Shown here: positions 57,546-61,658 of the stretch, one piece after another
How the letters are laid out: each line of letters begins with the position of its first letter
How positions within the stretch are numbered: the stretch's first letter is position 1
From: an uncultured Granulosicoccaceae bacterium
GTDB lineage: Bacteria; Pseudomonadota; Gammaproteobacteria; Granulosicoccales; Granulosicoccaceae
Assembly: GCA_937981955.1 (NCBI GenBank)
Contig: CALJNA010000057.1
Coordinates: 1 to 61,658, forward strand
DNA length: 61,658 nucleotides
Reading direction: 5' to 3'
Notes under the pieces: generated by a model
The model's input: the letters and a program-made list of their open reading frames with translations, nothing else
Databases searched by the model: none
What the model was told of the DNA's origin: nothing
Position numbers and translations under genes: made by a program

Positions 57546-58274
57546 TTATTCGACTTCGATGGCCAGGCCGTCTGTGAGCCGGGCTTGTCTGGCAAAAATG
57601 ACGGCATCGTTTTCGCTGATACCCGATAGAATCTCTGCGTGAGTGGCGTTTTGCAGACCCACTTCCACGGCTTGTCGCTTCGCTTCATTGTTACGAGCAA
57701 CAAAAACAATGTATTCGCCCGGTTTGTGTTCAACCATAGCTGATAACGGCAGGGTCAGCGCGTTTTCAACGGCTTCAAGTACCAGCTCAGCATCCACTTC
57801 CTGCCCTAACAATAAAGGTGGTGCATTGGTGCCGAACGGAAACCGAATAGCAACAGCTTTTGAATCTCTGTCATTTGGTGCAACCGTAGGTGCAATCCAG
57901 GTGACGTTCGATTGCCACTGTTCGTCGGGTGCCGATTCAGTGGTTAGAGACACACTCTGATCGATAGACACAAGCGCCCAGTCGCTGGCATCGACTTGTG
58001 CTTCAATCAGATAAGCATCTTTTGCGACCAGTTTAAATAGTGGGGTGCCGGCTTCGACCCATTGGCCGACATCAGTATATTGTTCGGTAACCACACCATC
58101 AAACGGTGCAGTAATGGAGCTGTTTTGTAATGCCAGTTCTGCAAGCGTTGCACTGGCTTCGGCAATCGTTACCTCGGCTTCCGAACTTCTCAGTGTATCC
58201 AGCGTTTTACACAGTATTTCGTAAAAAAGTTGGCTTTCGTCGAGATTGCTGTGGTGGGTTAAAATAAGAACCAT
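57546..58274 (-). pseudogene. HlyD/MacA-like efflux adaptor, 5'-truncated
   Basis: A 242-residue frame that matches only the later two thirds of a periplasmic adaptor: second half of the lipoyl hairpin (ITAPFDGVVTEQYTDVGQWVEAG), beta-barrel (LVAKDAYLIEAQVDASD) and membrane-proximal domain. It lacks the signal peptide or membrane anchor and the first half of the lipoyl and hairpin domains, about 100-150 residues. The first 30 residues (HHSNLDESQLFYEILCKTL) look unrelated, and a TAA closes the frame two codons upstream of the ATG. The likely cause is a deletion at the junction with the divergent HAD gene. Confidence 0.7.
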
Positions 58275-58302
58275 CGATTAGCTCTGCGAAAAACTGGCTT
58301 TT

Positions 58303-59088
58303 ATGCTCATTGCGGTAGATCTTGATGGCACTCTGTTCGGGCGAGACGCGCAGGTGTCAGCGCGCACCATAGACTCGCTGAATCTGGCTGTTAAAGCGGG
58401 TTACTCCATTGTGGCTGTAACAGGCAGAAGTTGGCGAACCTGTATCGAACGGCTTAAGCCTGCAAGCATGATTGAGTATGTTGTTTGTTCCAATGGCGCT
58501 TATGCTTACGATGTAGAACAAGCCAAAGTACGTTGGAGTCGGCCGCTGGATGCGGTGGCCTGCGTTGATGCAATGCGAAAGATACGGGCGGAATTTCCTG
58601 AAGTTGGATTCGGGTGGGAAAGCGAAACCGGCTTTAGCTATGAGAAAGCGTTTATCAGACAGGTCGACGATCCGAAAACCCTGGAGCAATCCGCTAAAGG
58701 CGGGGTACCGGGTCAGAGTGAGATGTACAAGTTACTTATCCGCCTGCCAAAGATGCAGGTTGAACAGTTTGCGCAATTGATCACTGGACTGGTTGGAGAT
58801 GCAATGGAAGTGTCGACTTCTGGTGCGCCTTTTCTTGATGCAACCGCTCCAACAGTAAATAAGGCTGTGGGTCTGGCAACTGCTGCTGAACACTTCAATG
58901 TCGATGCACAGGATGTCATTGCTTTCGGGGACAATCTGAACGATCTGCCCATGTTGAAATGGGCCGGCACAGCTGTGGCAATGGGCAATGCCCATCCCGA
59001 AGTGCTAAGTGTTGCCGATGCTATGACGGTGTCTAATCGCCGGGATGGTGTCGCTGTATATATAGATAAAATGCTCGGTTCGCTGTAA
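58303..59088 (+). CDS. Cof-type HAD-IIB phosphatase
   Basis: A 261-residue HAD hydrolase with motif I AVDLDGTLFG (nucleophile Asp about residue 5), motif II VAVTGR, motif III Lys in VNKAVGL, and motif IV FGDNLNDLPML. The C2B cap lies between motifs II and III. Such enzymes dephosphorylate sugar phosphates or cofactors such as FMN. The gene begins 28 bp from the truncated adaptor on the other strand. The substrate is unknown. Confidence 0.9.
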   Translation: MLIAVDLDGTLFGRDAQVSARTIDSLNLAVKAGYSIVAVTGRSWRTCIERLKPASMIEYVVCSNGAYAYDVEQAKVRWSRPLDAVACVDAMRKIRAEFPEVGFGWESETGFSYEKAFIRQVDDPKTLEQSAKGGVPGQSEMYKLLIRLPKMQVEQFAQLITGLVGDAMEVSTSGAPFLDATAPTVNKAVGLATAAEHFNVDAQDVIAFGDNLNDLPMLKWAGTAVAMGNAHPEVLSVADAMTVSNRRDGVAVYIDKMLGSL

Positions 59089-59159
59089 ATCGCGAACAAG
59101 CACTTGCAGGCTTATCGCATAACATTATAAAAACACTGTACTCAACGGAGAATAAGCCC

Positions 59160-59417
59160 GTGTCAGATTTTCTCATAACTTCACTCATCGCCTCTGTTGT
59201 ACTTACATTGGTATTAAATCTGGGACCAATGCTGTTACCAAAGGCTTCCCAGAAGCTGGAAAAAAAAGTCCATGACAAGCTTAATGAGAATCTGGCGAAC
59301 GACGAATCAGGTGATCGACCCAGAGTGCGAGTTTTTTTCCCGTGGAAAGCGATGCTCGCCATTTCGTTAATTTTAACAGTGCTGGTTAATCTGGTCGGAT
59401 TGTTCAGTCGTGGCTAA
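59160..59417 (+). CDS. Small two-helix membrane protein
   Basis: An 85-residue protein with a helix near the N-terminus (FLITSLIASVVLTLVLNLG), a charged middle (KASQKLEKKVHDKLNEN) and a second helix near the end (MLAISLILTVLVNLVGLF). It starts with GTG at 59160 after a CGGAG site about 10 bp upstream. I do not recognise a family. It sits between the HAD phosphatase and the VTT-domain protein on the same strand. Confidence 0.65.
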   Translation: MSDFLITSLIASVVLTLVLNLGPMLLPKASQKLEKKVHDKLNENLANDESGDRPRVRVFFPWKAMLAISLILTVLVNLVGLFSRG

Positions 59418-59456
59418 ATTGATCGTGCGCGCAAGTTGGCAGTGGCAAATTAACTG

Positions 59457-60128
59457 GTGAAAAAACCAAGCCGTAAGCAGATTGTTATTGTTCTGGTGGT
59501 TCTGCTGGCAGTGGCTTTGCTGTTGCTGCTTTTTCGAACTCCTCCTGCTGAATGGGAAAGAGCCCGCCAATTTGGAGAATATGTTGAATCGAAAGGACTA
59601 ATCGGTGTACTGGCTCTTTTTATAATCGCGATGCTCTCCACATCAATCGGCTTGCCGCGTCAGTTTTTTGCATTTGCAGCAGGCTTTGCGTACGGTGTTC
59701 CGATAGGTGTGTTGATTTCGAGCCTGGCGGCTATTTGTGGCTGCGCGATAACGTTCTTTTGTTCGCGTCGGATGCTATCTGGCTACGTTCAGAGCCGCTA
59801 CCCGAATGCGATTAGCACGCTGAACGGGATACTAGAAGATGATGTTTTCCTGAAAATATTGGTGTTGCGGCTGCAGCCGTTAGGAACGAACCTGATCACC
59901 AATTTATGTGCAGGCGTTACGGCGATACCAGCACGCTTGTTTTTAACAAGCTCCTGGATTGGTTACATCCCACAAATGTTCGTTTTCAGCTTGTTGGGAG
60001 CTGGTGTTCGAATAGGCTCAAGTACGTACATACTCTACAGCTTGTCCATGCTGTTATTGAGTATAATTCTCGGCGGGTGGCTCTATAAACGATACGCTCA
60101 TGATGCAGACACTAAAGAAACTTTGTGA
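59457..60128 (+). CDS. TVP38/TMEM64 (VTT domain) membrane protein
   Basis: A 223-residue inner-membrane protein of the DedA-like superfamily. It has an N-terminal helix (IVIVLVVLLAVALLLLLF), a re-entrant motif IGLPRQFFAFAAGFAYGVPIG, and the conserved LRLQPLGTNLITNLCAGVTAIPARLF segment. It starts with GTG at 59457. Relatives act in membrane homeostasis and possibly lipid flipping or cation exchange. No partner is obvious. Confidence 0.85.
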   Translation: MKKPSRKQIVIVLVVLLAVALLLLLFRTPPAEWERARQFGEYVESKGLIGVLALFIIAMLSTSIGLPRQFFAFAAGFAYGVPIGVLISSLAAICGCAITFFCSRRMLSGYVQSRYPNAISTLNGILEDDVFLKILVLRLQPLGTNLITNLCAGVTAIPARLFLTSSWIGYIPQMFVFSLLGAGVRIGSSTYILYSLSMLLLSIILGGWLYKRYAHDADTKETL

Positions 60129-60169
60129 CCTGCGCCATCGATTACGAGCACAGCTGGTTTACTTAAAGC

Positions 60170-60709
60170 TTATGGCTTTGCCAGTTTGTTGGCTATTGAA
60201 TAAGCACTGTCTAATGAAACAGATCTAGCGCTTGGCTGATCACCAAACTGTACATTGTCATCCAGGTCTTCCGCCGCTGTTTCTATGCTTTCGCTGTTGT
60301 TGTGTACTTCAGGTTCGGTTATCACCGGCGTTAATGTAGTGACATTAGATTGGCTCATCGACAATTCTGCAGCTTCAACTGAGACAAAACTCGGTATATA
60401 TGAGCCACTTTTCAATAGCAGAACAAGTTTGTGCCCTGTGGTTCTCTGATAATACGCTGTTAGCGTGTCTCTTAAGCGTTTTGCCAGAACTCTGACTGAA
60501 GGATCATTTTGTGGATCGAAAGTCGCTGGTTTGCCAAGTGCATCTACAGCTACGGTGTAGGCTTTTATTCTATCTGCCTTACCGTCCAGCGTTTGCATAA
60601 CAACAAATTTAAGAAACGCTGACATTTGTGGCGCGGCTGCAAACTTTGCATCCTGCAGTACTGTTTCAAGGGATTGAACGACTTCTTCTCTGGTATACGC
60701 GTGTTGCAT
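60170..60709 (-). CDS. Putative DNA-binding-like protein (N-terminal domain of adenylate-cyclase/TPR-type regulators, standalone)
   Basis: A 179-residue protein. The first 110 residues resemble the N-terminal module of large TPR-containing cyclase-like proteins: SAFLKFVVMQTLDGKADRIK, then AYTVAVDALG, then FDPQNDPSVRVLAKRLRDTL and SGSYIPSF. Here that module stands alone with an acidic, low-complexity C-terminus (about 115-179). GGGAG about 6 bp before the ATG is a good ribosome-binding site. Two palindromes lie directly upstream, so it may regulate its own gene. Function is inferred, not known. Confidence 0.65.
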   Translation of the reverse strand: MQHAYTREEVVQSLETVLQDAKFAAAPQMSAFLKFVVMQTLDGKADRIKAYTVAVDALGKPATFDPQNDPSVRVLAKRLRDTLTAYYQRTTGHKLVLLLKSGSYIPSFVSVEAAELSMSQSNVTTLTPVITEPEVHNNSESIETAAEDLDDNVQFGDQPSARSVSLDSAYSIANKLAKP

Positions 60710-60736
60710 TTCCTACTCCCATGCCTTACGTAAAGG

Positions 60737-60755
60737 TACGAACAATTGGTTCGTA
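60737..60755. promoter_or_regulatory. Palindromic operator candidate 1
   Basis: TACGAAC-AATTG-GTTCGTA: perfect 7-bp arms and a 5-bp spacer, 28 bp upstream of the minus-strand gene at 60170-60709. Confidence 0.6.
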
Positions 60756-60760
60756 TGCTT

Positions 60761-60775
60761 GCCAATTTAATTGGC
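60761..60775. promoter_or_regulatory. Palindromic operator candidate 2
   Basis: GCCAAT-TTA-ATTGGC: perfect 6-bp arms and a 3-bp spacer, 5 bp beyond candidate 1 and probably overlapping the promoter. Confidence 0.5.
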
Positions 60776-61534
60776 TAATGTATACACACGAACTGCAAGA
60801 ATAGTTCTCTTTTGCATTGTTTCATTTATCTAAGTGTTACATAGCTTTTTACATTTTAAGACTGGTTGTTAATCAACTTTATTCGCTTAAAGCTAGTCTT
60901 TTCGTTGTATAAAAGGCTTACAAGTAAATTGCGTTATGCTTTGTTTTTGATTTTCTTACTTGTATTAATAAGGTAAACAAATGCAACCGGTTAACAGCGG
61001 TAATAAATAATTTGTTCACTAAGTAACATAGATAGCGAGTTTTACTGAACATCATGAAGCATTGATTGCATAGCTGTGCTTCACAAAGTCTATGAATTAA
61101 GTGTACTCCCTTGTTCTGCAAAATTCTAACTATTCAGCAATGATTACGATTACGGCGAGTACCTGGATTTGGACTATCGAAATTGATTCTTAATAGTTTG
61201 ATCAATATCAACGATCGTAGTATTAAATGTGTTGTCAGTTAAGCGATCTGGTCGAAGAAATCATCGCTGTTGTATCTGTGTCTGCGTAAATTAAATACGC
61301 ACATATTATTAATACACCATTGCTACAGTGTTTTAACGCTGTATATAGGTAAATTTGGAACTAGACGCGTGAAAACTCTGACAACGAACAAGCACCACTT
61401 CGTTGGGATTGAGAAGGGTTTGATATATATTGATATAAATAGTGTATTGATATGTATTGTGTATTGTTTTTACATACGCAATTAGATATCGCGTTTTTAT
61501 TTATTCTTTCTGCTATTTCTGATCATTTCAAAAA
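60776..61534. other. AT-rich gene-poor stretch
   Basis: About 760 bp, markedly richer in A/T than the rest of the window (roughly a third G+C by eye). It has no convincing gene: frames at 60918-61121 (minus) and 61270-61485 (plus) lack a ribosome-binding site and any family likeness. It holds an AAGACT/AGTCTT stem (60858-60863 and 60895-60900) and repeated TTGATAT copies near 61420-61460. It could be a boundary of acquired DNA or a long regulatory region. Confidence 0.5.
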
Positions 61535-61658
61535 ATGACTAAATCAGGTGGTTTTCGTATTCCAGATATCCGATCGGCGCAAAAAATATTTTGGTGCCTA
61601 TTAAAAGGAACGGCTATACCAAATGATAGTTTCAACGTTGCATCTATTCATATTGATA
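61535..61658 (+). CDS. Hypothetical protein, partial (right edge)
   Basis: An open frame from an ATG at 61535 running off the window end (41 codons seen), with an upstream in-frame stop. The start reads MTKSGGFRIPDIRSAQKIF. There is no clear ribosome-binding site, and codon use is AT-rich like the flank. I do not recognise it. Confidence 0.4.
   Translation, partial: MTKSGGFRIPDIRSAQKIFWCLLKGTAIPNDSFNVASIHID

Noticed and set aside
60918-61485. Two small frames in the AT-rich flank
   Set aside because: No start signals and biased composition; likely chance.

Overview
The window is about 61.7 kb of a bacterial chromosome with near 50 percent GC. It looks gammaproteobacterial: it carries an intact yebC-ruvCAB block followed directly by ybgC-tolQRAB-pal-cpoB, plus EpmB, NudB and a giant NAD-dependent glutamate dehydrogenase. 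The corrinoid one-carbon cluster, DUF6524/DUF1638 proteins and a GH10 xylanase suggest a free-living, probably marine heterotroph (Granulosicoccus/Arenicella-like by inference only). No phage, insertion sequence or CRISPR array is visible.

Layout. (1) 1-4931 is a galactoside utilisation locus: galK (cut by the left edge), a GH36 alpha-galactosidase, a divergent IclR regulator with a palindromic operator, and a sugar ABC transporter ATPase. (2) 4935-8006 holds small housekeeping genes: a histidine phosphatase, a lone receiver domain, a DMT exporter and a DUF3820 protein. (3) 8003-12449 is a leucine-attenuation unit: a promoter, an apparently leaderless leader peptide with three consecutive Leu codons, leuA, then maeB 12 bp later. 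(4) 12541-19128 holds a HopJ-family protein, a DUF445 protein, a secreted four-repeat GH10 xylanase, an alpha/beta hydrolase, an M28 peptidase and EpmB. (5) 19125-32682 is the most interesting region, a corrinoid-dependent demethylation and C1-oxidation cluster. It contains a homocysteine methyltransferase, a non-pyrrolysine MttB-superfamily methyltransferase with a structured leader, a GlxA/GbdR-like regulator, and a tight seven-gene minus-strand operon: corrinoid protein, DUF1638, 'virulence factor' small protein, MTHFR C-terminal-domain protein, MTHFR, methyl-THF:corrinoid methyltransferase and an ASKHA ferredoxin activator. Four of these proteins carry Arg/Lys-rich terminal tails. (6) 32683-42818 holds an enoyl-CoA hydratase, a second DMT exporter, a YD-repeat lipoprotein, a PAS-GGDEF cyclase, the 1593-aa glutamate dehydrogenase and an adenosine kinase-like enzyme. 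(7) 42913-55603 is the informational and envelope block: aspS, nudB, a hydrolase, yebC-ruvCAB, tol-pal with an unusually long TolA, and tRNA-Lys. (8) 55618-61658 holds a MacB-like ABC exporter whose adaptor gene lacks its 5' part, a Cof-type HAD phosphatase, small membrane proteins, a DNA-binding-like protein behind two palindromes, and an AT-rich gene-poor stretch to the right edge.

Inferred working of the C1 cluster: a methylated substrate, possibly a quaternary amine, is demethylated by the MttB homologue onto the corrinoid protein. The methyl group passes to tetrahydrofolate through the pterin methyltransferase, and MTHFR oxidises methyl-THF to methylene-THF for oxidation or assimilation. 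The ASKHA protein rescues inactive Co(II) corrinoid. The homocysteine methyltransferase could divert methyl groups into methionine. The substrate cannot be read from the sequence.
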